From positions 682,001 through 746,000 of the forward strand of contig NC_082419.1 in the NCBI RefSeq assembly GCF_004011695.2: a stretch of DNA of 64,000 bases. The letters are read 5' to 3'. This document shows positions 35,465-46,054 of the stretch, piece after piece. The stretch's first letter is position 1. Each line of letters begins with the position of its first letter. This stretch comes from Ascochyta rabiei. Lineage: Eukaryota; Ascomycota; Dothideomycetes; Pleosporales; Didymellaceae. The notes below the pieces were generated by a model. The model did not search any database. It was not told where the DNA came from and saw only the letters and a list, made by a program, of their open reading frames with translations. Both the position numbers and the translations under genes were made by a program.

Positions 35465-36765
35465 GAGCTGGAGAGGCTGCCTAAATATGCTTTGGGCTGA
35501 ACTGTTAGTTCAGGGCTTGAGGACAATCTTAATGCACGCCCGCATTGCAGGCCTGTCTCCACCACAGCGCCTATGTATATTGCTTGAGACTGACCCTGGT
35601 AGCTTTTTCTTGAGGGTCAGATTATACAAACCTAGCCCGCTCCAAGTTACCACTTAAAGCATTGTGGCGTCAGAATTTGATTCCTCCGAAAAGCCGCGTC
35701 AAAGGCTGTATGGAGCTATAGTAGAGAGACACGGACATTGTACCACTGTGGACGTTGACTATCCAGTCAATGTTGCTTCATCAAAACTACATGTAGAGTC
35801 AGTACCGCTTAGACGAATAGTCGTACCAGTCTGCAAGTACTTTGTTTCCACATGGTCAGGCCTAAGCATCTCCGCCCCCACGGAGTACAAGAAGGCCATG
35901 TTACACCACAGTCATTTCCTATGAGCTAACATTGGAAGGGCTGATAGGTGTAAAACGAAAGGTCGGGTGATAGCTCGCTTACCCTTGCACTCAGCTCAGC
36001 TTGTGTTTCTGCACAGAGGAAGTTCCCATGGCCTGTCTTATGCGCGGGAGGTCCGCGGCTACCAGCTAATTGCGCTCGCAATGTACATCGTCCACTGTTC
36101 AAGGGTTGTTGAACACAAAGAAACCCAGAGTTTTGAGGTGTTCTGTCGGATGCTTTGGGTTTTCCCCAAAGTTTGACAGGTGAGTTAGCAAGACTCCGTT
36201 GCATGGACGTGATTCATGGGCTGAGAGAAAATATTTGCAGACCATGCACACATGTTCTTGGGAGCTTGCAAGATTAATCTTGTACCAATGGCCTAGCATG
36301 ATTCGCTTTATCGTATTCGCAACCTGGATGGCGTTAGACAGGGGTTCAAAGGGGAGCAGCTTGCCGATTGGTATCTTGGCGCTTTCAGCCTTGCGCCACA
36401 GCTCGTATTTCAGGCCCTGTAGCGCTATAATGTTCATCATGTCGCATGGGAGAGGTCTGAATAGAGTGCCCTGGGGTTTAGATTGCATGCCGAGAGTCCA
36501 CTTGTGGCCGAAGCTGAAGACCCACGAGCTGATCCTCACTGCCAGACTCGTTACAATATCTTCGCTTCAGCCTTCATGCAGGAGCACGTTAGCTTGGAAG
36601 GAAGTACAGTGAGTGCCAGGGCAGAACATAGTCTGTGCAAGGTCTTCAGTACTCTGTTTTGGCTTGGCCGGTAATCACAGTCAGTAGTATCGATTCTGTT
36701 TCAATAACATCTTCAACTTTACCTGTGTTCATATCCACTACATGTAACGAACTGGTTATTCCAAG
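35465..36765. other. Intergenic stretch with weak minus-strand frame
   Basis: 1.3 kb. A minus-strand frame at 36539-36099 is open for about 146 codons (for example LLPFEPLSNAIQVANTIKRI). It lacks a convincing start and any known domain. It may be part of an unrecognised or degraded gene. Nothing else is supportable. Confidence 0.35.
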
Positions 36766-38407
36766 ATGGCAACATTTCGGAGTATGACAGCAAATCGTCA
36801 GCCATTGCAAGACTTCGATAGGGAAGTTTCGAGAGCCTACAGCTCAGAGTCGTTAGACGCAAAGAGCAGACTGTTCGATACCACGCTGCCTTTGCATCTT
36901 TTTGAATGGTCGCAGGGCAGTCAAGATGGATTAGAGATTAGCGACATCAAGTCTGTCTCTGAACTGGAAGCAAGGGAGCCGGCGACAGTCCGAGTGATGT
37001 AAGTGCTAGGTGATCAATGGGACGTGCTGAGCTGACTGGTGTAGATTCGCCCCGCGAGACGTTCCAGTCCCAGAAACTGTTGGCGGACTGTTAAGATTGT
37101 TCGATAAGTTTGGCATTCCAAGCGCATTTGTTGCCGAGAGCATGCAAAATATCTCGCAGTCTTTTGCAGCTCAGAAGGACATCGATGGCACAACATACGT
37201 ATGGTTCCATTTTCTCTGCAAGACTGTGTCTGTATCAGAGGGGCGTATCGTCCATCAACAGGCTGTTGCAAAAGATAAGGATGAAGCTGATCAGCTTCGC
37301 ACTCGGGCACAAAAGCTAAGCCAGGCAGATTTCAACTGGTTAAAGCCAGGGTTTGTCCTGAAAGTTAGGAAGCAGCAAAGTTCGTCAATACCTCTGAGCC
37401 GGACAAGGACTTCGAGCAGTGATGCAACTATGGCTGCAGCGTCTTCGGAGCCAAAAGTCGAGCTTTTCTGCTTTGGCGCACCAGCAACACTAGGAGGCCG
37501 GTTCCGGAAATTGAGGGACATAGCAATCTGCGATGATCTGATGCATGATCCGTACGTGCTGCTAGAGATCGTTCTTGAAGAGATGTACAAGGTACTTGAC
37601 CAAACTGGATGGGCCATCTCTCGCATCTTTGGAGATATCGAAACAGTAAGTTGTACTCCGCAAGCGTTTTGATCGAAATCTGTTAACTGTGCTTAGCAAA
37701 CTCTAGATATGGCAACGACACCGGGCAAAGCTCATGAATTACCTCGAGATCATTTCACCGGCCTTCACAATCTGGCAAAGCACACAACATACCTGCGCGA
37801 GAACTGCGACTCTGCGCTTGCAACGCTTCAGGGCCTGCGCCATCACCATGCAGCAGTGACTGGCAAGCACCCCGAGCCAGCTCAAGAGTTCACTCGACAA
37901 GCTCTTGAGTACCGCAAGACCCTCTTTGAGTCTACACAGCGCCGACTGGCCAGTCTAGATAAGCGCATGGCGAACATCATCCAGCTGTCCTTCCACCTTG
38001 TCACCCAAGGCGACAGCCGAATCATGCAATCCGAAAATCAGAGCATGAAGACTATTGCAGTGATGACTATGATTTTCATGCCACTTAGCACCATCGCAGG
38101 GATCTTTGGGACTCAGTTCATGAGGTTGGATGAGAACGCGCCGTTCCGCATGCACGTATCACAGGACTTTTGGCTACTGTGGATCATCGCGGCACCGTTG
38201 ACTGTGACTGTCATTCTGATTTGGCGCGTGTGGTATTACGATGCGAGAGGACGGTTAATCGATGAACTGCCGCCGCGTGGAAAGGGTGAGCGAGGGTGGC
38301 TGGGATGGAAAACGATGGTTTCAAGACCAAGAAAGCACGACGTTATGCACACGGACCACGAGAAAGCGCATGTACATAACGCGGCAGCGACGGTTCTTTC
38401 CACTTAA
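36766..38407 (+). CDS. CorA-like metal ion transporter
   Basis: Three exons, 36766-36998, 37045-37645 and 37697-38407, give 514 residues. The large N-terminal cytosolic part contains LFDKFGIPSAFVAESMQNIS and an SSS-rich variable loop. A long helical stretch follows (QALEYRKTLFESTQRRLASL). Near the C-terminus are two membrane helices: KTIAVMTMIFMPLSTIAGIF, ending in GTQF, then FWLLWIIAAPLTVTVILIW. This is the CorA/ZntB two-helix layout. The canonical GMNF selectivity motif after helix 1 is replaced by FGTQFM, so Mg2+ selectivity should not be assumed. Plasma membrane or vacuolar location is not shown by the sequence. Confidence 0.85.
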
Positions 38408-38754
38408 ACACCATATGTAAATCCATCGTGTTCTTGACATCTCAATCCCTGGGAAATTTCGTCTGTCTGTTGTCACTTATGTCTGTCGGGACGCTACAAT
38501 GCATGTGAATGGGTGCTCAGGCTGCACCTTCGTGAACGGCTTGCACTCAAGTAGATCAAAGCAGCTACGGATGACCTTCTACACATATGCAGTTACCAAT
38601 TCGCCAGACACATACTTCCGCACCTTCATAGTACAGCTGATTTCTCTACACCAGACACATTAATACACTCATTCATCCACACACAAGTTCAACAAACAAC
38701 ACCTGTCACATTGCACCAAGCCACAGGCATAGCTGGTTTCACGATACTCTCATC

Positions 38755-39459
38755 ATGCCACAATCACGACCGTCAAATGCTACAACTACAAATCCCAGCG
38801 GCACCTCATCAGCGGAGAACAATGCAGCCCCAGTCCCAAGACAATCAACTTACCAGGAAGAGGCAACACTTTTGGAACAAGCACTAGGCGCAGGCCCCGC
38901 ACGCGGACTCCCACACGACGTGGATCTTGTTCCAGATGAGGCACCCGAGGAACACCCGGAACGCGCGAGGGAGCCTCAAGCGGTCATAAATGCACACATC
39001 AGAGAGTAGAGCCTCGATCGTGACGGAATACCGGAGTCCCAGGCCCGGCTACAGCATTCAACCCCAGTCCAGGGCCCACCGCCGGTCCTCCTACCGCCAC
39101 CCCCACGGTTACCGGTGCCGCGCTACTTTGATCTCAATCCAGATTCCACCTGTGCGTGGGACGAGACGACTCTGGCATGGATGATGGGACGCGCGCCCAT
39201 GTACACTCTTCCGTACACCGTCTCGTACACTGTGCGAATTCTGCCGCACTCGACACTCCTTAGACAGCGTTATGGACGGGCCCTGGCGGGACTCGATACG
39301 AGTGAACTGGACACTGAGATTGCGAGGCGCGTTTTGTTGCAGCCACAGAGGTGGCCTAGGCTCTTCTATTGGATGGAGTGCTTGGGAATCCTGGACAGAG
39401 TGAGGAGATATCGGGACGCGGATATCGAGAGGATGGAAGACGAGAGGATGGATTTGTAG
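38755..39459 (+). CDS. Hypothetical protein interrupted by in-frame TAG
   Basis: Two open parts lie in one reading frame: 38755-39009 (84 residues, disordered, Pro/Glu-rich, ending INAHIRE) and 39010-39459 (149 residues, starting SLDRDGIPESQARLQ and including a Pro-rich GPPPVLLPPPPRLPVPRYFD). They are separated only by the TAG at 39007-39009. The second part contains CAWDETTLAWMMGRAP and LPYTVSYTVRILPHSTLLRQ, plausible folded protein, and ends in a charged helix. Explanations: an intron ending in this TAG (donor candidates GTGGAT or GTTCCA upstream), a nonsense mutation, or two short genes. No family is recognised. Confidence 0.5.
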
Positions 39460-39781
39460 GCGGCAATATAGCATAGGTTCGATCTGGGTCTTGCTTGGGA
39501 GGCAGGTAGCGGACATGCAGAACTGGTGTCAAATGCATATGCAAGCTATCCATCTACACATGCCAACTGAATTCCTCGTCTAGGACACAAAGCGCCTCGC
39601 TACATGCAAATGCCGAAAGGGTATAATGACAAAGTAAAACGTTCTTCTCAAGGCGCATCAATGCAGATCGTCCTATACTGACCATACTTGAACAACGTAT
39701 GGACAACGAACAGAGAAAACGGGAACATAGATCGTGCTGGGTCGAGAGGATGCTACCGTCGGCCCTGTCGGTGTATCAGTA

Positions 39782-42630
39782 TCAGACTGTTTGTGTGCAG
39801 GGCTTAGAGCTGCATACCAGGCTACTTGATCCTCCAACAGCTAGTCGCTGCTTACCCAGCCAGCTTTTGGGTGCTTCGCTCCTCCTTTGTAGAACAACTG
39901 TATTGCTCTGGAGGCGCATGGTCATATCGTACCATGCAGACGTGATGAGTTTGTTCTCGCGGCGTAGGTTCTCGACCTCTTGCTGAAGTTCAACCTTTGG
40001 TTTTATTAGCTCATGCACCTCAACTGATTGGATGGGATTTGCATACCGAGCCCTTCTCCACTGTCTCCTTCTTCGCGGCGGCCAGTTGTTCCCGCAAAGT
40101 ATTGTTTGCGGCCGTCTGCTCTTGGAGATCCTGTACAGATCATTAGCAGGTGTTTCTCCTGCATGTCGGTGTTGAGGGAGGAGAAAGAAACAGTTGCAGA
40201 GCTAAGTATACTTCTTCGCCGCCAGGCGAGGGACAAACTTGCCACGTTGTCTGAGCCATTTGATGAGTAAAACTCAGTGCTGGCTCTAACAGGTGCCGGC
40301 CTTCTCTTCGGCGAAATCAATTGTGTAACACGCCCCCAAGTAGTTTGTCCCGTGCCAGTCGTCGAAGTCGATACCTCAGATAGCGACTTGCTCTTCTCCA
40401 GGTGACCTCTTTCTTGCAATGCTGGTGAGATGAGCGTAGCGGCAGAGAATGATGGATCGATGCGTTGCTGCGTCTTCATCGCTGAGACTGCTACATCAAA
40501 TGCGGAGGGTGGCTTGGTGCGGGAATGTTGACTATTGCTTACTTTTTTCGCCTTCTCAAGCGCTGCTTCTGACGAGAGTACCGTTTCTGCGATTTCTGAC
40601 GATGTCGTATCAAGAACGCTGGACTGTGTCTCTGCCGGCGCACTGATGACCAACTGTATCTGGTCGCGGACCTGTTGTAAGGTCTCGGCTCTTCTAAGCT
40701 CAAGAAGCTCAGGGGACAGATGCTCGCGGTCGAGTAATGCTGCTCGTAACAGGCTAGCTTTCTCTTCATTTGCCAGCTCCAAGTCCCGGAGCTTCTGATT
40801 TGTTCGTTGTTGTAAAGCCAGCATTCGCTCATGTTCGGCTGAGACAACCTTGGTCTTCGCCTCGTCGTCGAGGTCAGACTTTTTATTGAGCTCGTTCCGA
40901 AGTTCGGCAATTTGCAAGTCCTTCTCTCGCAATCTGCGATGTACCTCCTCGAGCTCGTTCTCAGCCGTCTGCAGCCTCTCGTTCTGCTCGAAGAATGGCT
41001 TCTGACTTTCTTCGTCCTTGTCTACCATCATGTCTGAGCGCAGACCTAAGTTCTCGGTCATTTGCTTCAGCGTCTCAGCTTCAAGACTTTTCAACCTAGC
41101 TGTCAGGATGTCGACCTTCTGTTGCAATGCTATTGAATCGGCAGTCACTCGTCCTTCAATTACTCGCGAAGAGTCGGGCTCCGAGGCTTTCTCGTCTCGC
41201 TCGAGCTCTGCCTCGAGGCTTCCGCCATGATCAGCATGCCTTGATGATTCCAGGTCTCGTATACGGTCTTCCAAGTCGTTCTTCGCGTCCTCGGCTTTGT
41301 ACTGCAACTCTCTTGTTTGTTCGAGCTGCTTCTTCAATAGCAGGTTTTCGTGCTCGATTCGCGTGCGCTTGCCCTTCTCCTCAAATATAGCCTGTTCGCA
41401 ATTGACGAGTGTTGAGCTATTTTCCTTGTTGACTTTGTCGAGTGCCTCGCATCGCTCCTCGACGTCCTCGAGCTGCTGCAATCGTTCTCGTGCCTGTTGA
41501 TAATCCTCGCGCAGCTGTTCGAGGTTCTTGGTCTCCTTGGTGAGCGTCTCGATCTTCTTTTTGAGGTTCTCATTCGCCTTGGCTCGTTGACTGAGATCGT
41601 CACGCTCCGCCTTGATGAGTTGCAGTTCGTCGCGCAGGTCTTGCTTCGACCCTTCCTCGGCTTGGAACCGCTCTAACTGCCTAGCCTGCTTTTCCAGGTC
41701 TTCCCTGGCAGTCGCGAGGTCCGTCTCGAGCTCATCGATCTTCTGTCGATCGTACGATAGCTCATCTTGTAGTTGCTTGACGTCATCCGAATGCCCCGGT
41801 TGTGCTGCACGGTTGTCGATATGTACTGTAGCCTCGGCAAGGTCCTCCTCGAGTTGTGAGATCCGGTTGCGTGATGTTTCCAATTCTCTTTGCAGCTTCT
41901 CAACGTGTGTTCTCAAAGCGTGTCTGTCCTTGTTTGCCTCAACAAGCTGAGCTTCTTGTTCCAGCTCCGAGTCCCTCCCAATTGCAGTGACGTTGCCAGA
42001 CACGGCTCGTGTGGGTGTTCTGAATCCTGAAGGATTAGGTCCTATCGTCAATTCTGTATCCACGCCGAGCTCCGACATCCTTTTGTCCAAAGCCAGCATT
42101 TCTTGGATGGCCGTCGCGATTGTCTCAGCCGTCTTAGTTCCCAACTGAGACATAACTTTCAGCATACGTTGGTTACTTTTCGGCGAGAAAAAGGCTGCAA
42201 GCAGAACCGCCAAGGTCAGCTTTGCGGTGAGCATTGTCGAGCCCTCCCATGTGCCTGCCTGCAGGTCTGGTATCATGCGCTTCGTGAGGACCGGTAACTG
42301 TCCGCATTCGTCTCGTATGTATGTGGATACGGTGCGCTCGATATGCTTGAGGTTTTGCCATCTTGGGATCCAGTTATTGCTCTGACGGCGGTCATTGCTC
42401 TCTTCGAAGATAGGAAGGGACTCGCTGAAGTACTCGGCATCGATGTCGCCGAGGATCTGCCAGATTATCTGCCCATCTTCGAGTTGATTCCATGCTGTCA
42501 CTCTGCCCGGTAGATCAAAGGTGTTTACCTGTCGAGTCTTTATTAGCCCGGCTCCAATTCATGGTGGGTGGCCTGCATCGCGTACCCAGTCGAGCAGAGC
42601 TTTGAGCAAATCTGGCTTGAAGTCATCCAT
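39782..42630 (-). CDS. hookA: Hook family endosome-dynein adaptor
   Basis: Four exons, 42630-42586, 42528-40192, 40130-40047 and 39994-39782, give 892 residues. The N-terminal Hook domain is split by the first intron: MDDFKPDLLKALLDW joins VNTFDLPGRVTAWNQLEDG, then WQILGDIDAEYFSESLP and MIPDLQAGTW. It is followed by a coiled coil of roughly 450 residues rich in Glu, Leu, Arg and Gln. The C-terminus has ENLRRENKLITSAWYDMTMR then LQRRSEAPKSWLGKQR, matching the cargo-binding end of filamentous-fungal HookA, which links early endosomes to dynein. The donor before the third exon (GTTTCT at 40191) is weak, but the phase and flanking protein are right. The symbol is by family similarity. Confidence 0.85.
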
Positions 42631-43444
42631 ATTGATTTGGAGGGCTCACCACCCACAGGTACGCGGTCGTAATCTGGTGTGTGTCTCTGAGTAGACCGAG
42701 TCGAAGCTATGCATCATGTGTGGGCGGGGCAATCATGCAAAGGTTGTGTCGGCAGTGATGTCGACGCGTCGCTGATCGATGGGCTATGGGCGGTGGGCGG
42801 TGGGCGGTGGGCGGTTACGCTAAACAGATCGTCTCCCGCCGCGGAGGTGCACGTCAAAATATCGCGCTGAGGCGGAGCGAGGGGAAGTGCCTGGTACAGG
42901 GACTGCGTAATGTGCAAAACTATGCGCATAAGGATGCCATCGTGCTGAGACACCAGTGGCCCGTCTCAGCGTGTCGTGAAATTGAACGGTCAGAGGTTTC
43001 CCAGTTTGGTGGGGTGCTCCCACCAGCGCCTGCCGCCGCAGGGTCCACAACACTGCCGCATGAATGGCAGACCAAACACTTCATATTTCCTTCTCTTCAA
43101 TCGGTTCCCGGAAAATCTGCTGCTTCTCTGAAAACATGAGGTCGGCCAGAGATCTGCTGTTTGTCGGAAAGACAAGGATGTGTGCGAAGTGAGTCAGTCA
43201 GAGAAGAGCAGTAGCAGTCCTGTGGCAGCTGTGCGAAGGTAGTCGACCATAAGCAAACACTCAAAAGTAAACGTGATCAAATTGCTACCAGGTGTCCCAA
43301 GCCATGTCTTGCGCCGTACTCCATGTTCCAACGCCGAATTTCAATAGTGATTGCCGTGTCCCATATAGTCAAAGACTTCGCGAAGAAGAAGTTGTATACA
43401 CATCAAGTTGACCAAGGTCACCGTCTGCGCCGTGAGTGGCGTGA
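42631..43444. other. Intergenic stretch
   Basis: About 0.8 kb between the start of the Hook gene and the 3' end of the I9-type inhibitor gene, both minus strand. It contains the Hook promoter and a heptamer repeat (listed separately). No gene seen. Confidence 0.45.
42788..42815. repeat. (GGGCGGT)4 tandem repeat
   Basis: Four perfect 7-bp units on the plus strand, about 160 bp upstream of the Hook start codon. Four runs of three guanines at regular spacing could form a G-quadruplex on the plus strand (the non-template orientation of a minus-strand gene is opposite). A regulatory role is inference. Confidence 0.85.
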
Positions 43445-43825
43445 CTACTCTTCGCCTTGAGTCGTTACAATGCCGTCCTCCTCGATCTCGACTTTGTACT
43501 GCTCGCCCATTGCTGTCACGAATTCGAGAGCGGAGGCAGGGGCGTGGGCGGCGAAGCCCTTGATGATGTCTGAAAAACATGTCAGTACAGCGTGCCCAGC
43601 AAATATACTATGCGTGTACATGGCGTCCTAAGCGTTCGGCCAGGCGCACTCACTGTACTCGTGGGTAATAACACCCTTGGCCTTGCGGATGCCCTCCTTG
43701 GCCTCTTCTACGATATGGTCTGGCGTTTCGTTCGGGAAGCTGATAATAACGGATCTCTGGGGAGCGACAGCCATCGTGGTAGCGGCGAAGAGTGCGGTCA
43801 AGACGGAAAGGGTAGCGAAGCGCAT
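43445..43825 (-). CDS. Secreted proteinase inhibitor I9-type protein
   Basis: Two exons, 43825-43654 and 43569-43445, encode 98 residues. A signal peptide (MRFATLSVLTALFAATTMA) precedes a single I9-type domain: RSVIISFPNETPDHIVEEAK, GVITHEYNIIKGFAAHAPAS and EFVTAMGEQYKVEIEEDG. This domain is the fold of subtilisin propeptides and of yeast Pbi2, which inhibits vacuolar proteinase B. The length fits a free-standing inhibitor rather than a protease prodomain, as no catalytic domain follows. Unlike Pbi2 it has a signal peptide, suggesting secretory-pathway or extracellular targets such as subtilases. Good confidence in the family; the target is inferred. Confidence 0.82.
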
Positions 43826-44361
43826 TTCGAGAGAATCAATCGAGGTTTGCGAGAGCCGAGAGAATAGGGTCTTTATCAGATGCGTCGTTTGATTGTGGAG
43901 ATACGTCGCGGACTCGTGGAGGTAATCAGGAAGGTGGTAGCCTGGGGTTCAATTTTGGGTGCACGGTAGCGGAAGGAGCATGCCTTGGGAACGCACGTCA
44001 TTCTACCGGAGAAGGCGCGGCGCCGCTGTGAACGCCCTCATCACCACTCGTTTCCTCTACCATCATCGTCCTTGGCACTCCGCCCACCCGCTCACTCTGC
44101 ACTCGACGCCTCATGGGCGGCTGCGGCATTACAGAGTGTCCAATTGATTTTCACAGCTAGCTACCGGTGAGGCAGGGTCCCTGCATGCTACCTGTCTCCA
44201 ACACCTGCAGCTACGTGTAGCGTTAGCCAACGGCAATCGTAGCGCTCGGAAGGTACATTTGTCAATTCTGTCAGACGGACTATAAGGATCAACATTCAAC
44301 ATTGATATGCGTGCTACGTTCGCTTCAAAAATCGTCAACGGGTGCTGAACTTAAGTTGCCA
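43826..44361. promoter_or_regulatory. Divergent promoter, I9 inhibitor and Zn2Cys6 factor
   Basis: 536 bp between divergent start codons at 43825 and 44362. No coding exon is supported. Control of both genes from here is inferred from position. Confidence 0.4.
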
Positions 44362-45525
44362 ATGCCCACCAGGCGAACACACACGAAGTCTCGCCTGGGT
44401 TGCAGCCAGTGTAGAAAAAGACGCGTCAAATGCGATGAGCTGCTCCCGCAATGCTCCTCGTGCGTTCTGCGCGGCGAGAGCTGCGTCTACCTGAGATTCC
44501 CAACCAAATCAACCCCTGTTGCAACCTCCAAAGCAGCTGCACTCCACGCCAGTCCCACGTCAACATCAGAGGCAGAGACTGGCAACGACTCCCCAGCTCC
44601 TATCAACATGTATCAGGACAGTCCAGATGAAGAGTCTTGGAACCCAAATAGAGTGCGCGAGCTGGAGCTGCTCCATCACTGGTGCATGAAAACATCCAAC
44701 AGTTTTACTCCAGAGTTGGTGGGCTTACTCCAGGACTATCTCGTCAAGGAGGCTTTGAACAATACACACCTTATGGAGGCTCTTTTAGCACTGGCGTCAT
44801 TTCACATCGCCTGCGAAACAAATGATTCAGCTGTGTCTCGCGACTTTACAGGCACAGGCATGAGTTACCAGACCAGGGCCATAGCAGGCTTACGTGCTGT
44901 CCTCGGCTCTGTCTCACCTGAGAACTGCGATCCAATCTTTGCATCATCTGTACTCATCATGGTATGCGTCATGGTGTCCCCCTTCTTGCCTGTTGGTCAC
45001 AGCCGGACTTTCAACTTCGTCGCCGAAGCAATTCTTCCACTCGCCGACATTTTACGCGGACTTGGCCTTGTCATCGAAACATCTCAACGCAGAGTGCAAC
45101 AAGGTCGTCTCAGTGGCATGTTCAACGTTACCTGGCCGAGTCTACCATATTCAGCGGTGTCATCCACGATAGAAAACCTACGCAAACTGAATGCGAGCGT
45201 TTCTGACTCCTCCACTACATGCGTGTTTGAGCATGCCATCCAAGCTCTTGAGCAGAGGATCTTAGACAACAGTGCTGTATTTCCGTGGATAGCACTGACA
45301 GGGTTGGAATACATCGAACACCTCAAGATGCAGAATGGCGTTGCACTGGCTATTTTCATGGTCTGGGGTGCTCTGATGAGCATGGCAGACAACATGTGGT
45401 GGGGGAGGTTTTCAGGGAAGAACTTGGTAAACGAAACGTCCATCATACTAAGTTCAAAGGGCGAGAGGTACGCATGTGTCGTAACATGGTGCCGGCGAGA
45501 AGTCGGATTAAGCGAAACTTCTTGA
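44362..45525 (+). CDS. UPC2-like Zn2Cys6 transcription factor
   Basis: An intronless frame of 387 residues starting MPTRRTHTKSRLG. The zinc cluster is immediately N-terminal: CSQCRKRRVKCDELLPQCSS then CVLRGESC. This spacing and the short preceding HTKSRLGC stretch are typical of the sterol-uptake-control (UPC2/ECM22-like) subgroup, which is widespread and not always sterol-related in fungi. The rest is helical: LELLHHWCMKTSNSF, HLMEALLALASFHIACE and YQTRAIAGLRAVLGSVSPEN. The length is normal for this subgroup. I chose the ATG at 44362, 20 codons inside the open frame, because the upstream residues are not conserved-looking. Confidence 0.85.
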   Translation: MPTRRTHTKSRLGCSQCRKRRVKCDELLPQCSSCVLRGESCVYLRFPTKSTPVATSKAAALHASPTSTSEAETGNDSPAPINMYQDSPDEESWNPNRVRELELLHHWCMKTSNSFTPELVGLLQDYLVKEALNNTHLMEALLALASFHIACETNDSAVSRDFTGTGMSYQTRAIAGLRAVLGSVSPENCDPIFASSVLIMVCVMVSPFLPVGHSRTFNFVAEAILPLADILRGLGLVIETSQRRVQQGRLSGMFNVTWPSLPYSAVSSTIENLRKLNASVSDSSTTCVFEHAIQALEQRILDNSAVFPWIALTGLEYIEHLKMQNGVALAIFMVWGALMSMADNMWWGRFSGKNLVNETSIILSSKGERYACVVTWCRREVGLSETS

Positions 45526-46054
45526 TTCTCACTCGATTTAGAGACCTTCAGGCCCTCAGACGAATACAAATCCAGTCATCGCAGCTTCTCGTGTTCGCTG
45601 TACCCTGGCTTAACAGTGATGGCGTGCTATCTGCGATAGTAGGTAAATTGGATGGGCTTTGATCGAATTGATTGCACTGCTGTCTTGCCCTCATTTACCT
45701 CGCATCTTTCTTCCTGTAGACAAAGAAGACAAAGACGACAAGCACGATGTAGAAGAAAGCTACACAAATGGATATTGTGCCTCGGTATTGCAGCACATCT
45801 ATTGCCTCTAAACACGTTAAACCCAGGAAGAACAACAAGATTGCGTTGTGTTGCTATACATTGTCTCCTTGAAATGCCGACGCCCACTGGGTCGTCGATA
45901 ATCTACACTCCTTCATTATGTCATCTCGGAGACTACACCGCGACTACAGGCCATGTTACTCGCTTAGGTAGGGAGCGCGTTATAGTAGTATCCTCTTGTC
46001 TCTCTAGGTGTTTCCTAAGTCTCGCTCGACAGCAAACACATCTTCACAGTCACA
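45526..46054. other. Intergenic stretch
   Basis: 529 bp between the UPC2-like factor and the reductase gene on the same strand. The tail ends with a CACATCTTCACAGTCACA-type leader before the ATG. No gene seen. Confidence 0.45.
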
